The notes below the pieces were generated by a model that saw only the letters and a list, made by a program, of their open reading frames with translations, made no database searches and was not told the origin of the DNA. A stretch of 64,000 nucleotides of DNA from M3007 sp965249785 (GTDB lineage Bacteria > Bacteroidota > Bacteroidia > Chitinophagales > Saprospiraceae), in assembly GCA_965249785.1 (NCBI GenBank), contig CBDFMU010000055.1:1-64000 (forward strand). The letters are read 5' to 3'. Numbering within the stretch: position 1 is the first letter of the stretch; each line of letters opens with the position of its first letter. Positions 1-9,302 of this stretch are shown piece by piece. Position numbers and translations under genes: made by a program.

Positions 1-812
1 GCCCAGGACAAAATGAGCGTCGTGTTCTTGCCTAAATAAACGAGGCCGTGGGTAGAGCTGCGTATAAGCAACCGTACCGTCTCGAAATCGGAAGAAAGTT
101 GCTCCCAGTGCGTTATCTCGTGGTCTTTGTTCAGGTGACTCAATGGCGTGATCCACAGCAATATATAAATGCCGAGCGTGTAGATTGCCGGGCGGGCCAC
201 TGGCCAGAAAGTTGCCCAGCCTCGGTTTTGTTGCCAGGTAGCCCAGAACGCGAGAAAAACGAACGGCGCAAAGAAAAGCAGTAGCGTGAAATTGGCATAA
301 ACGGCCAGCCCCGCGAAAATAAAAGCAGCGCGCAGGGTGCGGACAGAATTGTTTTCAAAAAAACGCCACGTACGGTATAAGGCCATCATCATCAGGCCGA
401 TAGCCAGGCCATAGCCCCGGGCCAGACCAAAAAATTCCGCCAAAAATGGATTGCCCAGCAGCACTATTACCCCAAACAAACGCACCCAAATTTGTTCCGA
501 CAGTCGGCGACAAATCGCCAAGCCCGCCCAGAGGTACAAGGCGCAACCGATCAGCACGGGCAGACGGGCGACAAACTGGTGGCCAGGAAAAATCCCCAAC
601 AGGGTTTTAATCCCTAAAGTGTTGAGAATGTGGTTGTTCGGATTGGCTTCTTTCTGGAAAGTAAGCGTATCAAACACCAATCGGGGCACGTGATTGATGA
701 TCGTCGCCCCCTCATCGTGGGTGATGGGTAGCAGCCAGGCCCGTGCCGCCACGTACGCAAAAAAGGCCACTGCCAAAGCACCGACGGCCCAATCTTCGGT
801 TGATCGTTTCAT
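1..812 (-). CDS. GT-C-type membrane glycosyltransferase, partial (3' end outside window)
   Basis: On the reverse strand an open frame runs from the ATG at 812-810 for 270 codons to the window edge without a stop. The protein begins MKRSTEDWAV and is strongly hydrophobic, with several membrane spans. A THDEG motif at residues 31-35 sits just after the first span. Acidic residues in that first external loop are typical of GT-C polyprenyl-phosphate-sugar mannosyl/arabinosyltransferases, and the later LARGYGLAIGL segment is also usual in this group. The upstream sequence at 825-818 differs from the Bacteroidota -7 box TAnnTTTG at one base. The substrate cannot be told. It could also be an uncharacterised membrane protein of the same fold. 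Confidence 0.7.
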   Translation of the reverse strand, partial: MKRSTEDWAVGALAVAFFAYVAARAWLLPITHDEGATIINHVPRLVFDTLTFQKEANPNNHILNTLGIKTLLGIFPGHQFVARLPVLIGCALYLWAGLAICRRLSEQIWVRLFGVIVLLGNPFLAEFFGLARGYGLAIGLMMMALYRTWRFFENNSVRTLRAAFIFAGLAVYANFTLLLFFAPFVFLAFWATWQQNRGWATFWPVARPAIYTLGIYILLWITPLSHLNKDHEITHWEQLSSDFETVRLLIRSSTHGLVYLGKNTTLILSW

Positions 813-909
813 AGCGACGAAAGTACGATGCTATATTTTACTTCATAATGCCACAGGCTGCACTTTTTGCAGGGAAAAAATTTGTCTTGCTAACCAGTCA
901 TCACCCACT

Positions 910-3900
910 CTACAAATCCCCCGTTTCTCTTAACGCCTGCTCCATCCACGTACTCCGTGTATCGTGGTACATCCTGAATTCCGCCAGTTCCCGTTGATAA
1001 TTAAAGTTATAGAACTGGTTTTCAAAATGATTTTCGCGCGTCGGCAGCAGCCCTAAAAACGTGGCGTACCAACGAATGCGCCCACTACCGGAGAGTTCTA
1101 AAATAGGGAGTTCCAAAAATTCTTCCGCCGGGAAAAATTTGAAAATGCCTTTCAATTTTCGAATAATATCAATGGCGATAGCACGTTCCGGACGACGATT
1201 TTCTTGTTTGAACTCACTGATTTCGTGGAAGTAACGCGCCAATTGATCATTGCGTCGTCGCTCGGCAATGCGTCGTCGTACTTCCAGTATTCGGTACCGT
1301 TGCGTATGGGTCGCAGTCAGTTGTTCTAACACAGTAATAGGAGCCAGTGCCGCCGCCTGTTTAAACTCCTTCCATTTCCCGTCCTCCCCGATATTAATCC
1401 AGTGAAATTTTCCCTCTTCCGTCAGTTCGCTGAACATAAAATCTAAGTAGCGCAGATCATTATAGAGTTTATAACCGCTCAATATTTCTTGTAGCAATCT
1501 TATAGCCACCGGACGCTGTTCTTCGTGGCCAATTTTTATAGTGTTCCAGGCTGGCAAAATGCGTTTTTGGAACAAATTCTCGGCAATAATCTGGCGCACC
1601 GACTCTTCCGTAAAATGATGCGATGCTATCAAAATATTTCTCAACTCGGCCCGCGCATCGTAACCCAGCATCATACTATCGTGTTCCGTCACCAATTGAT
1701 CGGGGTCGTGATGCAGCCAAAGTAACAACCCATCGCCCGTAAGTTCGCGGATGCAGCGATCCAGAAAATCCTGGCCACGCTCCGGAAAAGCCCGAAAAGC
1801 CACCACCCACCGCCGCAGACAGGAAATTACGATGCGCCGACTGTCCAGTTCATGTGGGCGACGAAAATCGGTGTGCTGCCGACTCAACCGGACTTGTTCA
1901 TAGTCGTGCTCAATGTCGGCCACATAGTGCATCCACACGCTTTCTTTCAGATTCGGAGCCACCTGCAACCACCCTACCCTGCCCGAATGATCGTACACAA
2001 TTTTTTCTATAATAGCCTGTGTATCAAAATCATAGCCCGTGCAATCTTCATGCGCTACAACTTCACCGCGTTCATTCAGATCAAACCAACGTAGTGATAA
2101 TGTCGCTTCCTCTTGTGGCACCAGCAATAGATTCGGCATTAAAAATGTCAATGCCAGACGCAGAAATGACTGCACTTCGGGCACACTTTGCTCTCCAAAA
2201 ACACTATGCGATAACAAGCATGCCTGTACCAAACGGATGATCGAAGAGCGCGGATCTGAAAACCTCCGATAACGCCGCCGCTCCTCTTCCAATTGACGAC
2301 GCAATCGCCGACTCTTAGCCTGTAAACTCAGAAAAAGGTATTCACGCAGCCGATTGTGTAACCGAACGGGGTCTTGACGACCAGCATCTATTAGCAAATT
2401 TAGTAACTCCTTAATGCTGGTTTCCAGTTCAAATTTTTCCCGCGACAAAAACACAAATTCGCCATTAGTCACTGCTACTTTTTGAATCCAGTCGAATTTA
2501 CCACCACCACATAACTCATTGATTAACAATTCCAAAAAGCCTGAATATGGATGCACCGAACGAAAAATCAATTCGCCCATTTCCCGACTGCGGCTGATCA
2601 TTCCACGATTGTCCATGACCTCTCCACCACGCTTGCCCGTATCGAGCAGATGGTCGTTGGGCATCGCATCGTAAATGCGGCAGAGGGCTTCTCCCAATTC
2701 CTCGGCGGTGGCTTGTAAATTATAAGGTCCTGTGGAAGTTGAACATTGATCTGCGTCCTGATATTCGCGTAAACGGCTGGAGTAAAGAACAATATGGTCA
2801 AGCAATTGGCGTTTATCATCATCCACAGCGTCAATAGCAATGCGATCAGGAGTTTCTTTCTGTAAATAAGTGAGTAATAAGTACTCATAGAGTTGGGCAG
2901 AGCGTGGACCAATGTTACTACGTACCTGATCGCTATGCTGATATGCCCGGCCGAAATTTTCGATGCCCATCGCATCTTGTGCCAATAATAATTGACGGCG
3001 AAAATCTGCTTGCTGGGGAAGCGTCAAAGCACCCACCGCGACCAAGTGGCCATCTTCCCCAAGTTGCTCCGGCAAATTGAGCGTTTCGGGCATGGCGATC
3101 TCCTCTTTTGGACTGAACAAAGCCAGATTACCTGATTCAGAGAAAGTAGCCCGTTGAAAAGCTAGTCGCCAGTCCGGCACCAGTTCGGTGGAGTGTATTA
3201 TTTGGATAAGGTCTTGCAAATCAGCCCGTAACACAGCGGCTTTTCGCACAAACTCCGCCAATGCAATCTTCGCTGACCGCCCTTGGCGCAGGATTTCCCC
3301 GAAATTATCTTCCAATTCGTAGGCCGCTTTCTTCAACCGGGCATCAGCGGCAATAGCGCGCAGCAAAGCAAAAACGGGCAACAAATTGAGCCGTTCGCTT
3401 TGCTCCAACAACCGTTGGCGCGCACTCTCCATACTGATCTCGAAATCGTCCACGGCCACCACGCTAGCCAACAAACGCGGTTGCTCAATCAAACGGCGAG
3501 CCGCTTGGGCCACGCGCTGCAACTGTCGATCCCGATCAAAACCTTGGTGCATTATGGGCTGGTCGGCCTGCGGCGCAATCGGAAAAGGCCGGAAATCGGG
3601 CGGCAGATCGGCACTACGGGCATAAGCGACCAGAATTTGCAGGGCCGGACGGCGTTCGCGTTCCAGGAACTTGGCGGTCTCAAATTCCAGACTGGTCTCC
3701 TGCCCCAGATAATCCGCCGAAAAAACAATGATACACAGGTCGGCCCAACGCAGCCACGCCTCCCCGCCTTGGAGGCTGTCCGTGCCGGGATACTTGCTCT
3801 GGCGATTGCAAATATCTACGGCCCGACCCGCGAAGGTCGTGAGCAACTGCTTGCGCAAGCCCTCGGCCACGCCCGTGTCGGCGTAGTCGTAGGAAAGGAA

Positions 3901-3921
3901 AATGCGGATGGGTGCGAGCAT
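910..3921 (-). CDS. TIR-domain protein with long repetitive C-terminal region
   Basis: 1003 residues from ATG at 3921. Residues about 4-145 look like a bacterial TIR domain: IRIFLSYDY opens the first strand, ADLCIIVFSADYL (60-72) resembles strand D, and an acidic helix follows (LEFETAKFLE, 78-87) where the NADase glutamate of catalytic TIRs usually lies. The rest is helical with no known domain recognised. It contains a recurring motif of the form FLxxxxxELxGxGxxxW at 462-479, 719-736, 825-842 and 935-952, with a weaker copy at about 636-652. Family knowledge: bacterial TIR proteins often act as NAD-degrading effectors in defence or as signalling adaptors. Neither role can be proven here. The gene is monocistronic and divergent from an AT-rich gene block. 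No signal peptide or membrane span is seen, so it is probably cytoplasmic. Confidence 0.75.
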   Translation of the reverse strand: MLAPIRIFLSYDYADTGVAEGLRKQLLTTFAGRAVDICNRQSKYPGTDSLQGGEAWLRWADLCIIVFSADYLGQETSLEFETAKFLERERRPALQILVAYARSADLPPDFRPFPIAPQADQPIMHQGFDRDRQLQRVAQAARRLIEQPRLLASVVAVDDFEISMESARQRLLEQSERLNLLPVFALLRAIAADARLKKAAYELEDNFGEILRQGRSAKIALAEFVRKAAVLRADLQDLIQIIHSTELVPDWRLAFQRATFSESGNLALFSPKEEIAMPETLNLPEQLGEDGHLVAVGALTLPQQADFRRQLLLAQDAMGIENFGRAYQHSDQVRSNIGPRSAQLYEYLLLTYLQKETPDRIAIDAVDDDKRQLLDHIVLYSSRLREYQDADQCSTSTGPYNLQATAEELGEALCRIYDAMPNDHLLDTGKRGGEVMDNRGMISRSREMGELIFRSVHPYSGFLELLINELCGGGKFDWIQKVAVTNGEFVFLSREKFELETSIKELLNLLIDAGRQDPVRLHNRLREYLFLSLQAKSRRLRRQLEEERRRYRRFSDPRSSIIRLVQACLLSHSVFGEQSVPEVQSFLRLALTFLMPNLLLVPQEEATLSLRWFDLNERGEVVAHEDCTGYDFDTQAIIEKIVYDHSGRVGWLQVAPNLKESVWMHYVADIEHDYEQVRLSRQHTDFRRPHELDSRRIVISCLRRWVVAFRAFPERGQDFLDRCIRELTGDGLLLWLHHDPDQLVTEHDSMMLGYDARAELRNILIASHHFTEESVRQIIAENLFQKRILPAWNTIKIGHEEQRPVAIRLLQEILSGYKLYNDLRYLDFMFSELTEEGKFHWINIGEDGKWKEFKQAAALAPITVLEQLTATHTQRYRILEVRRRIAERRRNDQLARYFHEISEFKQENRRPERAIAIDIIRKLKGIFKFFPAEEFLELPILELSGSGRIRWYATFLGLLPTRENHFENQFYNFNYQRELAEFRMYHDTRSTWMEQALRETGDL

Positions 3922-4102
3922 GGATTATGGGTTGAGAGGGGCAAAAATGGGGAATTAAGGGGAAATGAGGGATTTGTTTTTGGTATATTATCGTTTTATT
4001 CAAGGCGATGCTATATTTGACCCTCTCCAACGTATATCCATTTTTAAAAACACATTTGCAGTCAGGATTGCAATAAATAATTACAATTTGCGTAAAATAA
4101 AA

Positions 4103-4759
4103 ATGAAAGAAAAATACCAATTCGATAAGCAAGTATTTGAACCTTTAATTGGTAAGTTCATATCAAGTTTTCACTTTGTTGAAGATTTCAGGTTTTCACA
4201 AAATGCTATATCTTCATACGATCCTTATAGAAACGTATTTGAAGGGATACAGAATTTGGTTATTTGGTTTTATAAAGGAGAACAGCATTTTTCATTGAAA
4301 TTATATGCTATTGAAAACGGCATTTTTCAAGTAAGAAATAACAACGACGAAATAATTAACACTTATTATGGCATCCAATCGATCGGTGTAAAATCTGATC
4401 AGGATTTAAGATTTGGGAAGTCAGGTTCAATTAGATTGAAGCCACCAAGCGGCTTTACTATCAATTCAACCAATCGGCCAATAGAGCGAATTTATTTTTA
4501 CCAAGAACTTCACCATGCACTTTATGAGCAAAATTCAAAAGAAATTATACTGAACTTAAAACATCCCACTTTGTTTCCAGATAGAATAATATTGGAAACA
4601 AGCGATATGTATTTTGTAATCCGTGCAAAGGAAGACTATGACCAAGATTTACTTCTGAATTTCAAAATAGGATTTATGAATGAAGAAGATAAATACTTTA
4701 AATCAGGATATGACGATAGAGAAGGATTTAAATATGAATTAATAGATAAGATTGAATAA
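4103..4759 (+). CDS. Hypothetical protein, AT-rich, unknown function
   Basis: The frame is open from 3965, but the ATG at 4103 gives the more plausible 218-residue protein starting MKEKYQFDKQ, because the preceding stretch is poor coding sequence. The protein is soluble, aromatic and strand-rich (for example NLVIWFYKGEQHFSLKLYAI), without signal peptide, membrane span or cysteine motif. I do not recognise the family. Its base composition is clearly more AT-rich than purL or the TIR gene, which suggests transfer. It is followed after 47 bases by the DUF4240 gene and may share its transcript. Confidence 0.6.
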   Translation: MKEKYQFDKQVFEPLIGKFISSFHFVEDFRFSQNAISSYDPYRNVFEGIQNLVIWFYKGEQHFSLKLYAIENGIFQVRNNNDEIINTYYGIQSIGVKSDQDLRFGKSGSIRLKPPSGFTINSTNRPIERIYFYQELHHALYEQNSKEIILNLKHPTLFPDRIILETSDMYFVIRAKEDYDQDLLLNFKIGFMNEEDKYFKSGYDDREGFKYELIDKIE

Positions 4760-4806
4760 AACCCGTCACAACTTTACTTTTTAAAAATCATTCTCAACTA
4801 TAACAC

Positions 4807-5382
4807 ATGACCACCATCCTAAAAGTCAGCGCCCAGGACTTGGATAGCCAATTCTTCCAGGAATTAGGTGAAAAAATTTCGGATTCCACCGAAATTGAAA
4901 TCCATATATCTGAAAAAACAGCTAAGCAAGAGTTGTTTACAGATCAAGAGTTTTGGCAAATTATTGCGGCTTTGAACTGGTCAAAGAAAGAGTCAGACGC
5001 AATCATGGCTCCGGCAGTAAAACAACTTGCTGCTATGCCAATTGTCAACATCTATTTATTTGCTGACAAGCTCTCGGAGAAACTTTACCAGTTGGATACA
5101 CGTGCGCATGGAAATGCTTACTTGGCTAACGAAGGGGATGATTACCTTTCCGTAGATGATTTTCTATACATTAGATGTGCCGTAGTTGCCGAAGGAGAAG
5201 AGTATTTTGAACGGGTGAAGGCTAACCCTGCCGAATTTCCGGCGGAAATAACTTTTGAATCACTTTTGAGTTTGGCGCGAAAAGCATACGAAATGAAAAC
5301 AGGGCGCGAGTTTGATTATCACTCTACTGTTAGTTATGAAACTTACAGTAATAAAAACGGTTGGAATAATCATGCCTCATAA
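4807..5382 (+). CDS. DUF4240-like protein
   Basis: 191 residues. The N-terminal 40 residues (MTTILKVSAQDLDSQFFQEL) resemble small dimerising antitoxin-like stretches. From FTDQEFWQIIAALNW onward the protein matches the layout of DUF4240 domains: a helical core, then EGDDYLSVDDFLYIRCAVVA and EGEEYFERVKANPAEFP, and an ending ETYSNKNGW. The function of DUF4240 is unknown. The next gene starts inside the last codons of this one (overlap 5372-5382), so the two are almost certainly co-translated. That suggests a functional pair, perhaps toxin and neutraliser, but this is inference. The family call rests on remembered motif spacing only. Confidence 0.65.
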   Translation: MTTILKVSAQDLDSQFFQELGEKISDSTEIEIHISEKTAKQELFTDQEFWQIIAALNWSKKESDAIMAPAVKQLAAMPIVNIYLFADKLSEKLYQLDTRAHGNAYLANEGDDYLSVDDFLYIRCAVVAEGEEYFERVKANPAEFPAEITFESLLSLARKAYEMKTGREFDYHSTVSYETYSNKNGWNNHAS

Positions 5383-5677
5383 TAATTCTAATGAAAGCAT
5401 GAAGCCAAACCACCTTTACGAGATTATTGATAAAATGGGGGAGGATACTTTCAAATATGGAATCACTTGCGATCCTATTGGCGAGGACGGAATGTCAGAC
5501 CGGATGAGAGAACAGGTTTCCTTTTTAAATCGCATTTTTGAATGGGCGCGATTTTTTGGTAGAATTCTGATATTTGATATTCCGGGCAAGAAGGAAGCCC
5601 GAAGAATTGAAAAAGCACATATCAAAGAATACGAACAGATACATGGACGTAAGCCCAAAGGCAATCCGAAATATTGA
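5372..5677 (+). CDS. Orphan GIY-YIG/Tox-URI-like nuclease domain protein
   Basis: 101 residues from the ATG at 5372, which overlaps the end of the preceding gene by 11 bases. A second ATG at 5399 would give 92 residues. The sequence HLYEIIDK...FKYGIT, followed by SDRMREQVSFLN, a central hydrophobic strand RILIFDIPG and EARRIEKAHIKEYEQIHG ending KGNPKY, resembles the URI-type GIY-YIG nuclease modules found at the C-termini of Rhs and other polymorphic toxins. Here it stands alone without a secretion leader. The translational overlap with the DUF4240 gene suggests the two act together. The catalytic assignment is inferred from the pattern YGIT...R...E and is not proven. Confidence 0.5.
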   Translation: MPHNNSNESMKPNHLYEIIDKMGEDTFKYGITCDPIGEDGMSDRMREQVSFLNRIFEWARFFGRILIFDIPGKKEARRIEKAHIKEYEQIHGRKPKGNPKY

Positions 5678-5685
5678 TAATGTTT

Positions 5686-5693
5686 TACCTTTG
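5686..5693 (+). promoter_or_regulatory. Putative -7 box (TAnnTTTG) upstream of purL
   Basis: TACCTTTG matches the Bacteroidota -7 consensus TAnnTTTG and lies 29 bases before the purL TTG start. Transcription would begin near 5700, giving a leader of about 20 bases. No clear -33 TTTG is present at the usual distance. Confidence 0.55.
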
Positions 5694-5722
5694 CGCCGCC
5701 AAACACATAACCGGCCACAGCA

Positions 5723-7945
5723 TTGGAAGCAACTCCCACCGTAGATACCGCCAAAAGCCTCGGCCTGACCGCCGCAGAATTTGAAAAAATCGTCGAAATT
5801 CTGGGCCGTACGCCCAATTTCACCGAACTCAGCATCTATTCCGTGATGTGGAGTGAGCATTGCTCGTACAAAAACTCCATCCTGCAACTCAAAACCCTGC
5901 CCCGCAAAGGTGCACGGCTGCTTGTGGAAGCAGGCGAAGAAAATGCGGGCCTTGTGGACATTGGCGACGGGCTGGGCTGCGTGTTCAAGATCGAAAGCCA
6001 CAACCACCCGTCGGCCATTGAGCCGTATCAGGGCGCGGCGACGGGTGTGGGCGGTATCCACCGCGATATTTTTACGATGGGTGCACGGCCGATTGCCGCG
6101 CTGAACAGCCTGCGTTTCGGAACGCCTACCAATGATCGGATGCGACATCTCATCGCCGGGGTGGTGAAGGGTATCGGCGATTATGGCAACTGTTTTGGCG
6201 TGCCGACCGTCGGCGGTGAGGTGTATTTTATGCCCTGCTACAACCACGATATTCTGGTGAATGCGATGTCCGCAGGCATTGTGAAGGCCGGAGAAACGGT
6301 GAGCGCCACGGCCGGCGGACCGGGCAATCCAGTCTTCATCGTTGGTTCGGCGACGGGCAAAGATGGTATTCACGGGGCCACGTTCGCCAGCGCGGATTTG
6401 TCGGCAGATTCGCATGAAGACCTGCCAGCCGTGCAAGTGGGCGACCCTTTTCAGGAAAAATTGTTGCTCGAAGCCTCATTGGAAGCCATCCAGACCGGAG
6501 CCATCATCGGGATGCAGGATATGGGTGCGGCAGGAATTATCTGCTCCACTTCCGAAATGAGTGCCAAAGCGGGCTGTGGGATGCGCATAGAATTGGACAA
6601 AACGCCCACGCGTCAGGCGAATATGAAAGACTGGGAAATCCTGCTTTCGGAGAGCCAGGAAAGGATGCTGATTGTGTGTCATCCGGGTCGCGAACACGAG
6701 TTGCAAGTGGTGTTTGATAAATGGGATTTGTCTTGCGTGGAAATTGGTCAAACGACAGAAGGTGGGCGATTGGAATTTTTTCATCATGGTCAGAAAGTTG
6801 CCGACGTGCCTGCGGAGACGCTCGTGCTGGGTGGTGGCGCACCTGTATATGTACGCGAAACGCAGCGTCCGGCTTATTTGGCAGAAATAGAAAAGTTTGA
6901 TCTTCAACAAATTGCACAGCCGAAAAATTACCGGGAAGCAGCCCTTACCCTTTGGCACTCACCAAATCTGGCTTCCAAAAACTGGATTACGCAGCAGTAC
7001 GATTCGATGGTGCGCACGGGTACGATGACTACCAATCGTCCCGCTGACGCTGCTATTGTTTATGTAAAAGGTACTCAAAAGGCTTTAGCACTGACTACTG
7101 ATTGCAACTCCGCTTATGTGTACGCTGATCCCTACCGGGGCGCGATGATCGCTGTGGCCGAGGCTGCCCGCAATATTGTCTGCGCCGGGGGCGAGCCGGT
7201 TGCGATCACGAATTGTCTGAATTTTGGCAATCCTTACAATCCCGAAGTGTACTACCAGTTTGCCGAAGCCATTCGCGGGATGGGCGAGGCTTGCCGTCGT
7301 TTTGAGACGCCGGTGACGGGCGGTAACGTGAGTTTTTACAACCAATATGGTGTGGGCGACAAAGTGGTGCCGGTCTACCCTACCCCGACTATCGGGATGC
7401 TGGGTTTGCTGGACGATCCTGCGCAAATGATGACGCTGGATTTCAAAAATGTGGGCGACCATATTTATATGATTGGTACGAGCCGTGACGATTTGGGCAG
7501 CAGCGAATACCTGCGCACGGTCTGCGAATTGGAGTACAGCAATTGTCCGCATTTTGACTTAGACGAAGAAATTTCCATCCAAAAGGTAGTTAAAACCGCG
7601 ATTCGTCAGAAATTGGTGGCCTCTGCGCACGACGTATCAGATGGCGGCGTTTTCACTGCGTTGCTGGAAGGAGCGATGCCGCGTGGTTTGGGGTTTGACG
7701 TGAAAAGCAACCTAACGGTGCGGAAAGATGCCTGGTTGTTTGGCGAAGCCCAAAGTCGAGTAATTGTGAGCGTGACTTCTGAACAATCCGCTGCTTTTGA
7801 ACGTTTTCTGGCGGCTGAAAAGGCTTCCTTTGAAATGATCGGTACCGTGATTGCTGGAAAAATAACCGTGGATGCCGAAGATTGGGGCGAAATAGCGGAA
7901 TGGCAGCGGGTTTATAGTACGGTTTTGGGAGAAATAATGAAGTAA
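5723..7945 (+). CDS. purL: Phosphoribosylformylglycinamidine synthase subunit PurL
   Basis: 740 residues, the length of the small PurL type that works with separate PurQ and PurS. It converts FGAR to FGAM with ATP and glutamine-derived ammonia in de novo purine synthesis. Visible family signatures are ILGRTPNFTELSIYSVMWSEHC near residues 28-48, FKIESHNHPSAIEPYQGAATG, IHGATFASADL, PVTGGNVSFYNQ and SAHDVSDGGV. The start is a TTG at 5723; the next ATG would remove the conserved N-terminus (SEHC region), so TTG is preferred. A TAnnTTTG box lies just upstream. PurQ and PurS are not adjacent. Confidence 0.97.
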   Translation: MEATPTVDTAKSLGLTAAEFEKIVEILGRTPNFTELSIYSVMWSEHCSYKNSILQLKTLPRKGARLLVEAGEENAGLVDIGDGLGCVFKIESHNHPSAIEPYQGAATGVGGIHRDIFTMGARPIAALNSLRFGTPTNDRMRHLIAGVVKGIGDYGNCFGVPTVGGEVYFMPCYNHDILVNAMSAGIVKAGETVSATAGGPGNPVFIVGSATGKDGIHGATFASADLSADSHEDLPAVQVGDPFQEKLLLEASLEAIQTGAIIGMQDMGAAGIICSTSEMSAKAGCGMRIELDKTPTRQANMKDWEILLSESQERMLIVCHPGREHELQVVFDKWDLSCVEIGQTTEGGRLEFFHHGQKVADVPAETLVLGGGAPVYVRETQRPAYLAEIEKFDLQQIAQPKNYREAALTLWHSPNLASKNWITQQYDSMVRTGTMTTNRPADAAIVYVKGTQKALALTTDCNSAYVYADPYRGAMIAVAEAARNIVCAGGEPVAITNCLNFGNPYNPEVYYQFAEAIRGMGEACRRFETPVTGGNVSFYNQYGVGDKVVPVYPTPTIGMLGLLDDPAQMMTLDFKNVGDHIYMIGTSRDDLGSSEYLRTVCELEYSNCPHFDLDEEISIQKVVKTAIRQKLVASAHDVSDGGVFTALLEGAMPRGLGFDVKSNLTVRKDAWLFGEAQSRVIVSVTSEQSAAFERFLAAEKASFEMIGTVIAGKITVDAEDWGEIAEWQRVYSTVLGEIMK

Positions 7946-8091
7946 CTTGTTGAGATAGTTGAAAAAGCTGAGGTTGTGGAGAAAGTTCCTGGAAGATTAG
8001 GATACCTGATTAACCATATCTTTACTATAACAACCAACCAGTAAAAGCACCATTAACCAATAATTAATAACTAGTGCTTATTTAATTGATA

Positions 8092-9153
8092 ATGAAGAAT
8101 ATACAAAATTTTCTGCTTTTCCTGTTACCCATAATGTCGGCTTTTTCGGCTTGCCAGGGTCAGTCGGGTTACACCCTGAAAGGCACTATCCAAAATGCCG
8201 CTAGTCTGCAAGTATTACTGGAACAAGCCCATTTTGACCGGAGTACGGTGGCAATGGGCCGCGTCACCTGCGATGCTTCGGGCAACTTCAACATTAATCA
8301 AAAGGACCCATTTCCCGAGGGCTTGTACCGGCTGAGCATTGGTGCTAAACGCATCTATTTCCTGCTGGATGGCAAGGAGACGACGGTAGATATTAAAGGC
8401 GATTTGAATACACTCGATAAAATGGAGGTCAGTGCCACGGGTTCGCCGACCTTTACGTGTTATACCGATATTATTCAAGAACTGATCAAAAACCCGATGA
8501 AATCGCCCGACGATGCCAAGGCGGCGGCCCAAAAAGGCTGCACTCCACTGATGAAGGCGTTTTTAACTTCCCAGTTGCTTGGCCAAAATGCCGCCTCCTT
8601 TATCCCGGAGTTCAAAGCCTCCAGTGAAGCGCTGAATGCAGCGATGCCCGGCTCTAAATACGCGACTGACTATGCCAATATGGTGACTGGCTTGGCCAAT
8701 CAAATATCCCAGCAAGCCTCCGAAGAGAGCATAAAAGTCGGTATGGATGCGCCGGATATTTCTTTGCCTGGTCCGAATGGCAAAACCCATGCGCTGTCTA
8801 ATCTGAAAGGCAAAGTGGTGCTACTCGACTTTTGGGCCAGCTGGTGCGGTCCCTGCCGTCGCGAAAATCCGCACGTAGTGGAGACCTATAAAAAATATCA
8901 TGACAAAGGCTTTGAGGTATTCAGCGTGTCGCTGGATCGGCCCGAAGGCAAACAAGCCTGGATGGACGCGATTGCCAAAGACGGTCTGTTGTGGGATAAT
9001 CACGTGAGCGATCTGCAATTCTGGAACAGTGCGCCGGCAGCTGTTTATGGAGTACGTTCTATTCCTAAGACGTTTTTGATTGGCAGAGATGGGAAGATTG
9101 TCGCTTTGAATCCTCGGGAACGATTGGAAGAAGAGTTATTGAAGGTGTTGTAA
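8092..9153 (+). CDS. TlpA/ResA-type thioredoxin-like lipoprotein
   Basis: 353 residues from ATG 8092; an in-frame TTG six bases earlier is less likely. The N-terminus MKNIQNFLLFLLPIMSAFSAC is a lipoprotein signal with the lipid-attached cysteine in AFSAC. Residues about 28-115 form a DUF4369-like strand-rich domain (GYTLKGTIQNAASLQVLLEQ). The C-terminal third is a thioredoxin fold with the active site WASWCGPCRREN and the cis-proline loop SIPKTFLI. It probably acts in the periplasm as a thiol reductase, as such proteins do in cytochrome c maturation or redox homeostasis. A paralogue lies at 18231-19694. A strong terminator follows. Confidence 0.88.
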   Translation: MKNIQNFLLFLLPIMSAFSACQGQSGYTLKGTIQNAASLQVLLEQAHFDRSTVAMGRVTCDASGNFNINQKDPFPEGLYRLSIGAKRIYFLLDGKETTVDIKGDLNTLDKMEVSATGSPTFTCYTDIIQELIKNPMKSPDDAKAAAQKGCTPLMKAFLTSQLLGQNAASFIPEFKASSEALNAAMPGSKYATDYANMVTGLANQISQQASEESIKVGMDAPDISLPGPNGKTHALSNLKGKVVLLDFWASWCGPCRRENPHVVETYKKYHDKGFEVFSVSLDRPEGKQAWMDAIAKDGLLWDNHVSDLQFWNSAPAAVYGVRSIPKTFLIGRDGKIVALNPRERLEEELLKVL

Positions 9154-9211
9154 ACAGTCTTTGGGAATTGGCCTGGTGATTTTCCACAATCAACTTAGAT
9201 ATTAAAAATAA

Positions 9212-9272
9212 GAACCTCCTGTGTTTTGAGTGTGTCGCAACGCTCAAATTTACACAGGAGGTTCGTTTTTTA
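9212..9272 (+). terminator. Bidirectional rho-independent terminator
   Basis: AGAACCTCCTGTGT pairs with ACACAGGAGGTTC across a loop that holds a short inner stem (TTGAG/CTCAA), and is followed by TTTTTTA. The left flank is A/T-rich, so it can also stop the convergent gene on the minus strand. Confidence 0.85.
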
Positions 9273-9302
9273 TACAACACCCAAAAATTCTGGATGACTA
9301 TA

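Noticed and set aside
3283..4020. Plus-strand open frame opposite the TIR gene
   Set aside because: Shadow of the TIR coding strand; Gln/Arg-rich, without start signals.
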